From Paenibacillus brevis (GTDB lineage: Bacteria; Bacillota; Bacilli; Paenibacillales; Paenibacillaceae), in NCBI RefSeq assembly GCF_018919145.1, contig NZ_JAHLQJ010000010.1, forward strand, positions 1 through 64,000: a stretch of 64,000 nt of DNA, given 5' to 3'. The translations under genes were made by a program, and so were the position numbers. Shown in pieces: positions 1 through 7,881 of the stretch. The notes below the pieces were generated by a model. That model made no database searches. It saw only the letters and a program-made list of their open reading frames with translations, and was not told where the DNA came from. The first letter of the stretch is position 1; the number at the start of each line of letters is the position of its first letter.

Positions 1-42
1 TTTAGACGCGAGCCGGTAATAAAGGCTTATAGCCTTAGAGCA

Positions 43-65
43 AACCACCCGTTTGACGGGTGGTT
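43..65. repeat. Perfect 9-bp hairpin upstream of spo0A
   Basis: AACCACCCG and CGGGTGGTT flank a 5-nt loop. No T-run follows, so it does not look like an ordinary intrinsic terminator. The flank and stem resemble the imperfect-palindrome right ends of IS200/IS605-type elements, but no transposase is visible because the window starts here. It could equally be the end of the upstream gene's transcript. Confidence 0.4.
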
Positions 66-114
66 ATGATTGCCCGCCGATAATAGTAAAGGGGCTGGTG
101 AAACAAGGTAATCT

Positions 115-236
115 TGTCGAAATTAACGGAAAGGAATCATAATATGTAGATAAATATGTAATTATATCCTAATGGACTAAAAAAATAAAGAAAAATAATT
201 TTCGACAGAAGGAATTTACTTCTGCGTGTCGAAACC
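115..236 (+). promoter_or_regulatory. spo0A control region: three 0A boxes and a possible sigma-H promoter
   Basis: The 0A box TGTCGAA occurs at 115-121 and 227-233, and its complement TTCGACA at 201-207; all three are exact. GAAGGAATT at 208-216 matches the sigma-H -35 consensus. GTCGAAA at 228-234, 11 bp downstream, matches the -10 consensus except for its last base and overlaps a 0A box. This agrees with the known autoregulated, sigma-H-driven spo0A promoter of Bacillus. The transcription start is inferred. Confidence 0.55.
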
Positions 237-294
237 TTATTCTGGAAGAGAAAAGTTAAAATCTTATTTAATTACTTAAGGAGGCAGAAAGTCA

Positions 295-1095
295 GTGCAG
301 AAAATTGAAGTGTTGTTGGCGGATGATAACCGTGAATTCACAAATTTGCTCGCGGAATACATTTCGGGGCAGGACGATATGATCGTCTCAGGAATTGCAT
401 ACAATGGTGAAGAAGTTCTGGAGATGATCAACAATGCTTCAAAGGTTCCGGACGTACTTATTCTGGACATTATTATGCCCCACCTGGACGGGCTTGGCGT
501 ATTGGAGCGCTTGCGTGATCTGAACATGAATCCTCAGCCGAAGATTATTATGCTGACGGCTTTTGGTCAGGAGAACATTACACAGCGTGCTGTGCAGCTG
601 GGGGCATCGTATTACATCCTTAAGCCATTTGACATGGAAGTGTTGGCTAACCGTATTCGTCAGCTTGTGGGAGTCCAGTCAAGTGTGAGCACAACTCAGA
701 CCTCATTTGCTAAATCCAATGTAGTACCTTTGGGCAAGGGTAAAAATCTGGACGCCAATATTACATCCATCATTCATGAAATCGGTGTTCCTGCCCATAT
801 TAAAGGCTACCAATATCTTCGTGAAGCAATCACCATGGTATATAACAATATTGAAATACTGGGAGCAATTACGAAAACGCTCTACCCGGCGATCGCCGAG
901 AAATTCAAGACAACGCCTTCCCGTGTGGAACGCGCCATTCGCCATGCTATTGAAGTGGCCTGGACGCGCGGCAACATCGACTCTATTAGCCATTTGTTCG
1001 GCTATACGATCAACATCAGTAAGTCCAAGCCAACCAACAGTGAGTTTATTGCGATGGTAGCTGATAAGCTGAGAATCGAGCATAAGGTGTCGTGA
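295..1095 (+). CDS. spo0A: Sporulation master response regulator Spo0A
   Basis: The 266-residue protein has an N-terminal receiver domain (residues 1-125) with the acidic pair D10-D11, the phosphorylation site D58 in LILDIIMP, the TAFGQ threonine region and the LKP lysine. The C-terminal effector domain (about 150-266) contains the conserved recognition-helix segment [15 protein letters not shown]. Phosphorylated Spo0A binds 0A boxes and switches the cell to sporulation. The GTG start at 295 is chosen because AAGGAGG ends 10 bases upstream. Length and domain order are standard for the family. The upstream gene, usually spoIVB, lies outside the window. Confidence 0.97.
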   Translation: MQKIEVLLADDNREFTNLLAEYISGQDDMIVSGIAYNGEEVLEMINNASKVPDVLILDIIMPHLDGLGVLERLRDLNMNPQPKIIMLTAFGQENITQRAVQLGASYYILKPFDMEVLANRIRQLVGVQSSVSTTQTSFAKSNVVPLGKGKNLDANITSIIHEIGVPAHIKGYQYLREAITMVYNNIEILGAITKTLYPAIAEKFKTTPSRVERAIRHAIEVAWTRGNIDSISHLFGYTINISKSKPTNSEFIAMVADKLRIEHKVS

Positions 1096-1132
1096 AAGGG
1101 TAAGGAGGATTAAAAGAAAAGAAATGCAGTTG

Positions 1133-1178
1133 AAGACTCCTTTGTTGGCATGAGCAAACGCCGGCAAAGGAGTCTTTT
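1133..1178 (+). terminator. Intrinsic terminator of spo0A
   Basis: AAGACTCCTTTG pairs with CAAAGGAGTCTT and is followed by a short T-run. It lies 37 bases after the spo0A stop. Confidence 0.85.
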
Positions 1179-1310
1179 GTTAATATATGATCAGTAGTTC
1201 AATGTATATAGAATTATGATTTATTCATTAAAATTTGAACCTTTTGGCGCTTGAATCCCTCCTGAATGGTGGTAATATCTAATTAATTTAACTTTTTAGG
1301 GGGATCAGAC

Positions 1311-1952
1311 TTGGAAAAAGCAAAGAAAAAATGGTATAAACAGTGGTGGATTTGGTTTATTATCGTTGTAATTATTGGTGCGATTGGTGCTAATTTGAAT
1401 TCTTCCGACAAAGCAGCAACCAACAACCAAGTGAATGAAGCCGATGATAAGGCTGTCGGTGCTGAGCCCACGGATAAGCCGGAAGAAGGCGTTGATCAAG
1501 CGGAGCCTGGTGAGCCAGCTGCAAAGGACGACGATAATGTAATTACAGCGGCGGGGCAAACGATTCAAACCAAGAATTTTAAAATTACCGTGGAGCAATT
1601 TGAAAAAGTGGAAAGTGATAATGAGTTCTTGCAGCCGGAAGAGGGCAATGAGTTTCTTTCGATCGGCCTTTTGATTGAGAATATTTCGGAGAAAGATTAC
1701 ATAGTTAGCTCCGCAGTTATGTTCAGTGCCTATCAGGACGGATTCTCCATCAACGAGGATCTCAGTGTCCATGTTCTTAAAGGAGGGGACACCACTCTCA
1801 ATGGAGACCTGGCAGCAGGGAAGAAAATGAAGGGGAACCTCACGTATCAGGTGCCGAGCGACTGGGAGGAACTCGAAGTTCAGGTTGATTTAACAGCTCT
1901 TAGTTTTTTTAATGATGATGGAAAAGTAAAAATTTTATTGCAAAATCAGTAA
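1311..1952 (+). CDS. Membrane-anchored DUF4352-type protein
   Basis: 213 residues. Basic residues are followed by one membrane segment (about 12-27, WWIWFIIVVIIGAIGA), then a low-complexity acidic linker (30-80) rich in E, D, P and A. A C-terminal beta-rich domain (about 85-213) has the LSIGLLIENIS pattern seen in telokin-like DUF4352 proteins that sit outside the membrane. The TTG start at 1311 is supported by AGGGGGA seven bases upstream. It has its own terminator and is not in an operon with spo0A. Its precise role is unknown. Confidence 0.75.
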   Translation: MEKAKKKWYKQWWIWFIIVVIIGAIGANLNSSDKAATNNQVNEADDKAVGAEPTDKPEEGVDQAEPGEPAAKDDDNVITAAGQTIQTKNFKITVEQFEKVESDNEFLQPEEGNEFLSIGLLIENISEKDYIVSSAVMFSAYQDGFSINEDLSVHVLKGGDTTLNGDLAAGKKMKGNLTYQVPSDWEELEVQVDLTALSFFNDDGKVKILLQNQ

Positions 1953-1968
1953 GATTGTTTGTTAAACA

Positions 1969-1998
1969 AGTCTCGCCATCGGCGGGGCTCGTTTTTTT
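1969..1998 (+). terminator. Terminator after the DUF4352 gene
   Basis: AGTCTCGCC pairs with GGCGGGGCT (two G-T pairs) and is followed by seven T. Confidence 0.8.
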
Positions 1999-2008
1999 AT
2001 TCTTCATA

Positions 2009-2059
2009 TTGACAATAATATAGCAGAGGATTATTCTATATATGAACATATGCTCATAT
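2009..2059 (+). promoter_or_regulatory. Sigma-A promoter with ArsR-type operator
   Basis: TTGACA (2009-2014), a 17-bp spacer and TATTCT (2032-2037) form a strong promoter. A 20-bp near-perfect palindrome at 2040-2059 (ATATGAACAT/ATGCTCATAT, one mismatched pair) begins just after the -10 box, where a bound ArsR dimer would block initiation. It is of the SmtB/CzrA operator class. Confidence 0.8.
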
Positions 2060-2078
2060 AAAGTAAAGGGTGATTCTA

Positions 2079-2414
2079 ATGAAAAGAGAAATGCATACTG
2101 TATTATCGGATGATACGATAAACCAAGTATCGGTTATCTTTAAGGCGCTCGCAGATCCAACCCGGATTCGGATTCTGAGCATATTGACAGAAGAAGAATG
2201 CTCGGTCACGGATTTGTCAGAGGTGCTGGGCATCTCTCAATCCGGTGTGTCGCATCAATTGAGCTTTCTAAGGAGCATCAAGCTGGTGAAGTATAGAAGA
2301 TCGGCGAATACGCTCTATTACAGCTGTGATGATGACCATGTTACCTCTTTGTTGAAACAAGCCATCGATCACGCTGTATGCGGGCACGGAGAAGGATGTG
2401 AGGATGATGAGTAA
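2079..2414 (+). CDS. ArsR/SmtB-family metal-sensing repressor, CzrA-like
   Basis: 111 residues with a winged helix (about 25-90) including DPTRIRILSIL and the recognition helix SQSGVSHQLSFL. The C-terminal helix reads DDHVTSLLKQAIDHAVCGH. Aligned to CzrA, three ligands of the alpha-5 zinc site (Asp, His, His) are kept, but the last His falls on Cys, with another His two residues later. It should derepress the downstream exporter when zinc, cobalt or cadmium is high. ATG 2079 is preferred over GTG 2070 because AAAGGG lies eight bases before it. The exporter start overlaps its stop. Confidence 0.87.
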   Translation: MKREMHTVLSDDTINQVSVIFKALADPTRIRILSILTEEECSVTDLSEVLGISQSGVSHQLSFLRSIKLVKYRRSANTLYYSCDDDHVTSLLKQAIDHAVCGHGEGCEDDE

Positions 2415-3411
2415 AAATTCGCGCATCCATCATCAAGCACATGATCACCATGACCACTCTCATGAGCAAGTTCATGGTCCCAGTCACAGTCACACTCACA
2501 GCCATGCGCATGGCCACTCTCATAATCATTTTGGGGATGCAAGATCGGGCAATAAGTCAGGTTTGTTAATCGCGTTGGGAATCACGGCATCCATCGCGGT
2601 GCTTGAATGTATCGGGGGGTGGGTTACAAACAGCTTGGCCCTTCTATCCGATGCCGGACATATGCTGAGCGATGCCAGCTCTTTAGTCCTTAGTCTGTTG
2701 GCCATCTGGTTTGCAGCACGTCCGTCCACTTCACGCAAGAGTTATGGGTTTTACCGGTTAGAGATAATGGCCGCGCTGCTCAATGGAGTTACGTTATTCG
2801 TTATTGCGGGCTTTATTATTTGGGAAGCCTATAAGCGATTGATGGATCCCCCTGTAGTCTCCAGTGGTCCAATGATGCTGATCGCATCGATTGGCCTTAT
2901 CGCCAACCTTGCTAGCGCCTGGGCGTTGATGAAAAAGGGCGACGTAAAAGGAAACATCAATTTCCGTAGTGCCTATCTGCATGTGCTTGGCGATGCAATG
3001 GGCTCTGTAGGGGCGATTTTTGGCGGAATCATGATGTGGGCGTTTGGTTGGTATATTTTCGATCCCATCGTCAGTGTGCTCGTATCTCTCTTGATACTAA
3101 GGAGCGCCTGGGGAGTTATAGCTCAATCCCTGCATGTGTTAATGGAAGGCGTGCCGCAAGGTCTTGATGTCAAGGAAGTTCAGGAGAAGCTGAAGCAGTT
3201 GCCGGCTGTGCTTGATGTGCACGATCTTCATATCTGGTCAATCACTTCGGGAATGGATGCTTTAAGCTGTCATCTTGTGGTTTCTGATCCTGCATATCAG
3301 TCAAGCGTGCTTCAAGAAGCAATCATTTTGCTGGAACAACAATTCGGAATCAGTCATGCAACGATTCAGATTGAGACAGAAGACATTAAACACCCGGCAT
3401 TTATTGTATAA
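2404..3411 (+). CDS. czcD: Cation diffusion facilitator, zinc/cobalt/cadmium exporter
   Basis: About 335 residues. A very His-rich N-terminus (HDHHDHSH and repeated SH/HS pairs, residues 10-45) is followed by six membrane helices. The transport-site motifs DAGHMLSD in helix 2 and HVLGDAMG in helix 5 give the HxxxD pairs of zinc-type CDF proteins. A cytoplasmic metal-binding domain (about 240-310) includes DVHDLHIWSITSG. Its ATG lies inside the last codons of the ArsR gene, so the two are co-transcribed and probably translationally coupled. Two adjacent ATGs (2404, 2407) are possible. Confidence 0.93.
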   Translation: MMSKNSRIHHQAHDHHDHSHEQVHGPSHSHTHSHAHGHSHNHFGDARSGNKSGLLIALGITASIAVLECIGGWVTNSLALLSDAGHMLSDASSLVLSLLAIWFAARPSTSRKSYGFYRLEIMAALLNGVTLFVIAGFIIWEAYKRLMDPPVVSSGPMMLIASIGLIANLASAWALMKKGDVKGNINFRSAYLHVLGDAMGSVGAIFGGIMMWAFGWYIFDPIVSVLVSLLILRSAWGVIAQSLHVLMEGVPQGLDVKEVQEKLKQLPAVLDVHDLHIWSITSGMDALSCHLVVSDPAYQSSVLQEAIILLEQQFGISHATIQIETEDIKHPAFIV

Positions 3412-3472
3412 GATAATGTGGTAAAATAGGGAGGTTGACGGGTCAACGAAGGCCCTGGTTAGGAGGCAAAGC

Positions 3473-3703
3473 ATGCAACAGGAAGAACCGAAGCAAGGCA
3501 CGGAGGACTATGATCAAGCGCTGCTCAAATTGCTTGAACTTCCCGGACTCCAGAAGAAGGATCGCATGAAGATTCAAGCATTGCTGGAGCAGCTAACAGA
3601 TCTGCAAGCGGAGAATGCGCGGCTGCGCAACACGATCCGACGATTATCCGCAGGCAGTAAACCGAAAATGTCCACGAAGCTGAAGGAAGCGTTGTATGAA
3701 TAA
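3473..3703 (+). CDS. Small coiled-coil protein of unknown function
   Basis: 76 residues, highly charged, with a predicted coiled coil (about 33-58, LLEQLTDLQAENARLRNTI) and a basic tail. It has no signal peptide or membrane segment. AGGAGG lies nine bases before the ATG. A 14-bp perfect palindrome, GTTGACGGGTCAAC (3434-3447), sits just upstream and could be an operator. I do not recognise the family. Confidence 0.7.
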   Translation: MQQEEPKQGTEDYDQALLKLLELPGLQKKDRMKIQALLEQLTDLQAENARLRNTIRRLSAGSKPKMSTKLKEALYE

Positions 3704-3705
3704 AT

Positions 3706-3744
3706 AAAAAATCTTTCCCGCGTACATGGCAGGAAAGATTTTTT
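3706..3744. terminator. Bidirectional terminator
   Basis: AAAAATCTTTCC pairs with GGAAAGATTTTT. A-run and T-run flank both sides, so it serves the convergent genes at 3473 (+) and 3749 (-). Confidence 0.85.
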
Positions 3745-3748
3745 GTGC

Positions 3749-4030
3749 TTATACCCTAAGGCCCCGTCCCTTTTTTCTCGGACCGGCATAATTACGCTTT
3801 TTATCCCTGAAGTAGATCCAGCCGGCAAGGAAAGAAATACCGGCAGCGAATAATAACAACCCTAATAGAAATTCGCCCCACCGAAAGGATACCTGGACGA
3901 GTTCATCGTCTCCATGCTGGACCATATAATCGAACATGGCATCCTTGATTTTCAGGAATCCGATCATGGCGGCAATGCCGGGGATGACCAGAATGAGGAT
4001 TGCGATAAATCGGGATAGTATCAACTTCAT
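3749..4030 (-). CDS. DUF2627 membrane protein (YqzF family)
   Basis: 93 residues with two membrane helices (about 5-25 and 53-72) separated by a short acidic loop (DYMVQHGDDELV), and a strongly basic C-terminal tail. It matches the small DUF2627 proteins that lie next to the bkd operon in Bacillus, and here it is divergent from lpdV. GGAGGATGATCA upstream of the ATG is a good ribosome binding site. Function unknown; the conserved neighbourhood suggests a membrane role tied to branched-chain fatty acid precursors, which is only inference. Confidence 0.8.
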   Translation of the reverse strand: MKLILSRFIAILILVIPGIAAMIGFLKIKDAMFDYMVQHGDDELVQVSFRWGEFLLGLLLFAAGISFLAGWIYFRDKKRNYAGPRKKGRGLRV

Positions 4031-4115
4031 TACTTGATCATCCTCCGCATGTCAATGTTACATTTATCATACATTTTTCCTAAAGGACTGTCTATTGCCA
4101 GGCTTCCATGTTTAT

Positions 4116-4143
4116 TTGTAATACGATAAAAACGAGGTACAAT
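4116..4143 (+). promoter_or_regulatory. Probable sigma-A promoter of the bkd genes
   Basis: TTGTAA (4116-4121), a 16-bp spacer and TACAAT (4138-4143), 40 bases before lpdV. No BkdR/RpoN-type -24/-12 site is seen. Confidence 0.5.
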
Positions 4144-4182
4144 GGAACAAGAATATTATTCAAGAATGGTGGAGAGTAGAAT

Positions 4183-5607
4183 ATGGCGATTCATTGCGAC
4201 GTAGCTGTGCTGGGCGGAGGAACGGGTGGTTATATAGCGGCAATCCGTGCGGCTCAAGCAGGCAAGCAGGTTGTGATTATTGAACAGGACAAGCTGGGCG
4301 GGACATGCCTGCATCGGGGATGTATTCCAAGTAAGGCGCTGCTCCGTAGTGCGGAATTGTATGCACAGATGAAAAATAGCGAGGATTACGGTATTGCCAG
4401 CAGCGAGGTTACGCTATTGTATCCGAAGGTGCAGCAGCGCAAGCAGGCGATCGTCGATCAATTACATAAAGGCGTTCAAGCCCTGATGCGCAAAAACAAG
4501 ATCCAGGTGATCGAAGGAAGAGGGCGCGTCATCGGTCCATCGATCTTCTCACCGAAGAGCGGAGCCGTTGCGGTAGAGCTCAACAATGATGAGATGGAGA
4601 CGGTCGTGCCGGCCAACCTGATTATCGCGACAGGCTCTCGCCCGCGGACTCTGGCTGGCTTACAGCCGGATGGTGTCTCTGTGCTGAGTAGTGATGAAGC
4701 GTTGACGCTGGAGGAGTTGCCAGCATCGATATTAATCGTGGGCGGGGGAGTAATCGGCGTGGAGTGGGCCTCCCTGCTTCAGGATTTCGGCGTGCGGGTG
4801 ACACTGGTTGAAGCGGCTGATCAATTGCTGCCGTCTGAGGATGGCGAAATTTCCCGTGAACTGCGCAAACACCTGGAGCGCCGGGGGATTACGGTAATGA
4901 CGGGTGTTAAGGTGCTGGCAGATACTTATGAGACCACGAAACAAGGCATTCAAATCTCGGTTCAGAACGGGGAGAAGAATGAACGCCTTGAGGCTGACAA
5001 GATTCTTGTATCCATAGGACGCCAGGCTAATGTGGAGAATATTGGTCTGGAGAATACCGATATTGCTTTGACAAAAGAGGGTTATATTCGAGTAAATGAG
5101 CATATGCAGACTATGGAGCCGCATATCTATGCCATTGGTGATTGCATCGGGGGGCTTCAGCTTGCCCATGCGGCGAGTCATGAAGGACTGATCGCTGTCG
5201 GACATATGATCGGGGAGACTTCTCATACCTATGCGGAATCTCAGGTTCCGCGATGTGTATATACGCGTCCTGAAGTGGCCTCGGTGGGATATACCGAGCA
5301 GGATGCCAAAAAGAAGGGACGGAATACGAAGACAGCCAAGGTTCCATTTGCAGCGATTGGAAAAGCGCTTGTTCAAGGCGAGAAGGAAGGCTTCTTGAAG
5401 CTGGTTGCTGATGCGGATACGGATGATTTGATTGGTGTTCAAATTATCGGAGCCCATGCAACCGAATTGATCGCCCAGGCGGCATTGGCACAATTGCTCG
5501 ACGCGACCCCTTGGGAGATTGGACAAGCGGTATTTGCACATCCGTCCTTGTCGGAAATCTTTGGTGAAGCAGCGCTCGCTATCGATGGCCGTGCCCTTAA
5601 TTTGTAG
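4183..5607 (+). CDS. lpdV: Dihydrolipoyl dehydrogenase E3 of the branched-chain complex
   Basis: 474 residues. The FAD-binding motif GGGTGGYIAA is near residue 11. The redox disulfide is C42/C47 in GGTCLHRGCIPSK, the NAD motif ILIVGGGVIGVEWA is near 185, the second FAD motif (YAIGDC) is near 315, and the C-terminal HPSLSE supplies the catalytic His. It reoxidises the lipoyl arm of E2. It is first of four genes for the 2-oxoacid dehydrogenase complex that makes branched acyl-CoA primers from Val, Ile and Leu keto acids. The bkd-type order of the cluster favours this over a pyruvate dehydrogenase E3. Confidence 0.93.
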   Translation: MAIHCDVAVLGGGTGGYIAAIRAAQAGKQVVIIEQDKLGGTCLHRGCIPSKALLRSAELYAQMKNSEDYGIASSEVTLLYPKVQQRKQAIVDQLHKGVQALMRKNKIQVIEGRGRVIGPSIFSPKSGAVAVELNNDEMETVVPANLIIATGSRPRTLAGLQPDGVSVLSSDEALTLEELPASILIVGGGVIGVEWASLLQDFGVRVTLVEAADQLLPSEDGEISRELRKHLERRGITVMTGVKVLADTYETTKQGIQISVQNGEKNERLEADKILVSIGRQANVENIGLENTDIALTKEGYIRVNEHMQTMEPHIYAIGDCIGGLQLAHAASHEGLIAVGHMIGETSHTYAESQVPRCVYTRPEVASVGYTEQDAKKKGRNTKTAKVPFAAIGKALVQGEKEGFLKLVADADTDDLIGVQIIGAHATELIAQAALAQLLDATPWEIGQAVFAHPSLSEIFGEAALAIDGRALNL

Positions 5608-5733
5608 GTTATATAAGTTTATTTTCCTTTTTGCCGGAAAGGGATTATAATAAGGTTATTCCAAGTCTTAGTACCAGGTTATAAGATGAGCATTAACTAC
5701 TAAGATTAGGGCCAACAAAAGGAGGTAACTCCC

Positions 5734-6774
5734 ATGAATTCAAATCACTTAACGGAAGCTCAGACAGGAGCAAAACATAAGCAGCTTGGGTTGTCGGATG
5801 AGCAAGTCGTCGACATGTACAAATATATGCTGCTTGCGCGGAAGTTTGATGAGCGCAATCTGCTTCTGCAGCGGGCAGGGAAGACTAATTTTCACGTATC
5901 AGGTATCGGGCAGGAGACGGCGCAGGTAGCAGCAGCCTTTGCTCTGGACCGGGAGCGGGATTATTTCCTTCCGTATTACCGGGACTACGGCTTCGTATTG
6001 ACCGTCGGCATGACCTTGACCGAGCTCATGATGTCTGCCTTCGCGAAGGCAGGAGATCCGAACAGCGGCGGCCGTCAGATGCCGGGTCATTTTGGCTGCA
6101 AACGCCTCAGAATCGTGACCGGCTCAAGTCCGGTAACGACACAGGTTCCGCATGCCGTAGGTATTGCATTGGCTGCGAAAATGCAGAAGAAGGATATCGT
6201 ATCTTACGTAACCTTCGGCGAAGGCTCAAGTAACCAGGGGGATTTCCACGAAGGGCTGAACTTTGCCGGAGTACAGAAGCTGCCGGTCATTTTTATGTGT
6301 GAAAATAACCAATATGCTATTTCCGTTCCAGTCCGCAAGCAGCTTGGAGGCAAGGTGTCTGATCGTGCGCTTGGCTATGGTTTCCCAGGCATCAGAGTTG
6401 ATGGCAACGATGCGCTTGAGGTATACCGTGTTGTCAAGGAAGCGAGAGAACGGGCGATCCGCGGGGAAGGTCCTACCTTGATTGAAGCGATGATGTATCG
6501 TCTCTCTCCTCACTCCACGTCCGATAATGATTTGGCTTACCGGACTAAAGAGGAAGTTGAAGAGAACTGGAAGAATGATGGGGTTCCAAGAATGAAGACC
6601 TATTTGATCGATCAAGGGCTTTGGAGCGAGGAGCAGGATGAAGCATTGGCCAGGGACATTTCGGAGCAGTTGAAGCAAGCTATCGTGACTGCGGAGAATT
6701 CACCGTTCCCGAAACCGGAGGATACGCTGCTGCATGTCTATGCCGGAGATGAGGAGGTGTCGGCATGGCGGTAA
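5734..6774 (+). CDS. bkdAA: Branched-chain 2-oxoacid dehydrogenase E1 alpha
   Basis: 346 residues. The thiamine diphosphate motif runs from GEGSSNQGDFHEG to NN in CENNQYAIS. The HSTSDN segment corresponds to the conserved loop of E1 alpha subunits, and GQMPGHFG-type sequence (RQMPGHFGC) marks the branched-chain class. AAAGGAGG lies eight bases before the ATG. It forms the alpha2beta2 E1 that decarboxylates 4-methyl-2-oxovalerate and related acids. Its end overlaps bkdAB by 10 bases. Confidence 0.93.
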   Translation: MNSNHLTEAQTGAKHKQLGLSDEQVVDMYKYMLLARKFDERNLLLQRAGKTNFHVSGIGQETAQVAAAFALDRERDYFLPYYRDYGFVLTVGMTLTELMMSAFAKAGDPNSGGRQMPGHFGCKRLRIVTGSSPVTTQVPHAVGIALAAKMQKKDIVSYVTFGEGSSNQGDFHEGLNFAGVQKLPVIFMCENNQYAISVPVRKQLGGKVSDRALGYGFPGIRVDGNDALEVYRVVKEARERAIRGEGPTLIEAMMYRLSPHSTSDNDLAYRTKEEVEENWKNDGVPRMKTYLIDQGLWSEEQDEALARDISEQLKQAIVTAENSPFPKPEDTLLHVYAGDEEVSAWR

Positions 6775-7751
6775 TGGAATATATCGACGCTATTCGGCTG
6801 GCGATGAAGGAAGAAATGCAACGGGATGAAACCGTATTTGTGCTTGGTGAGGATGTCGGTGTAAAAGGCGGCGTATTTACGACCACCAAGGGTCTTCAAG
6901 AGCAGTTCGGTGAACTGAGAGTGCTGGATACTCCGCTTGCGGAATCGGCGATTGCCGGAGTCGCAATCGGTGCTGCCATGTATGGGATGAAGCCGATTGC
7001 TGAAATGCAGTATTCGGACTTTATGCTGCCTGCCACGAACCAGATCATTAGTGAAGCGGCTAAAATTCGTTATCGTTCCAATAATGATTGGAGCTGTCCA
7101 GTGGTTGTGCGTGCGCCGATTGGCGGCGGGATTTTTGGCGGCTTGTACCATTCCCAATGTCCTGAGTCGATCTTTTTTGGAACACCTGGACTCAAGATTG
7201 TGGCGCCATACTCTGCATATGATGCCAAGGGTCTGTTGAAGGCGGCGATTCGCGATCCGGATCCGGTCTTATTCTTTGAGAACAAGAAGTGCTATAAGCT
7301 GATCAAGGAGGATGTGCCTGAGGATGATTACATCGTTCCGATCGGGAAAGCAAATGTACTGCGTGAAGGCAGCGACATTACTGTGATCGGATATAGTCTT
7401 CCTCTTCATTTTGCCATGCAGGCAGCAGAAGAACTGGCGAATGAGCAAGGCATCAGTGCGCACATTCTGGATCTGCGCAGCTTGCAGCCGCTGGATCGGG
7501 AAGCGATCATTTCTGCTGCACGCAAAACCGGCAAGGTCCTCATTATTCATGAAGACAACAAGACCGGAGGCGTTGGTGCTGAAGTATCGGCGATTATTGC
7601 AGAAGAATGCTTGTTCGAGCTGGATGCGCCGATTCAGCGTCTCTGCGGTCCGGACGTACCGGCCATGCCGATCAGTCCGCCGATGGAGAAATTCTTTATG
7701 CTGAGCAAGGACAAAGTGAAGGACGCGATGCTGCAGCTTGCGCTTTTTTAA
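6765..7751 (+). CDS. bkdAB: Branched-chain 2-oxoacid dehydrogenase E1 beta
   Basis: 328 residues with the transketolase pyrimidine-binding domain (about 1-175, GEDVGVKGGVF, DTPLAESAIAG) and the C-terminal transketolase domain (about 190-320, GYSLPLHFAM, DLRSLQPLD). The start overlaps bkdAA and has GAGGAGG upstream. It contributes the second half of the thiamine diphosphate site of E1. Length is typical. Confidence 0.93.
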   Translation: MAVMEYIDAIRLAMKEEMQRDETVFVLGEDVGVKGGVFTTTKGLQEQFGELRVLDTPLAESAIAGVAIGAAMYGMKPIAEMQYSDFMLPATNQIISEAAKIRYRSNNDWSCPVVVRAPIGGGIFGGLYHSQCPESIFFGTPGLKIVAPYSAYDAKGLLKAAIRDPDPVLFFENKKCYKLIKEDVPEDDYIVPIGKANVLREGSDITVIGYSLPLHFAMQAAEELANEQGISAHILDLRSLQPLDREAIISAARKTGKVLIIHEDNKTGGVGAEVSAIIAEECLFELDAPIQRLCGPDVPAMPISPPMEKFFMLSKDKVKDAMLQLALF

Positions 7752-7881
7752 AGATTATAGAAATTCATGTATGATCAGTGAGGCTGAACTTTAATCGCAG
7801 GAAAGACTTCCTTGGTTGCGGTCTGTTTCTTGGGGCGTTATCCGGCAGAAGTTTTTCTTAACGAATAGGAGTGAATGAGAG

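Noticed and set aside
5640..5655. Internal promoter before bkdAA (TATAAT at 5646)
   Set aside because: No -35 box at a workable distance was found, so the TATAAT alone is not enough.
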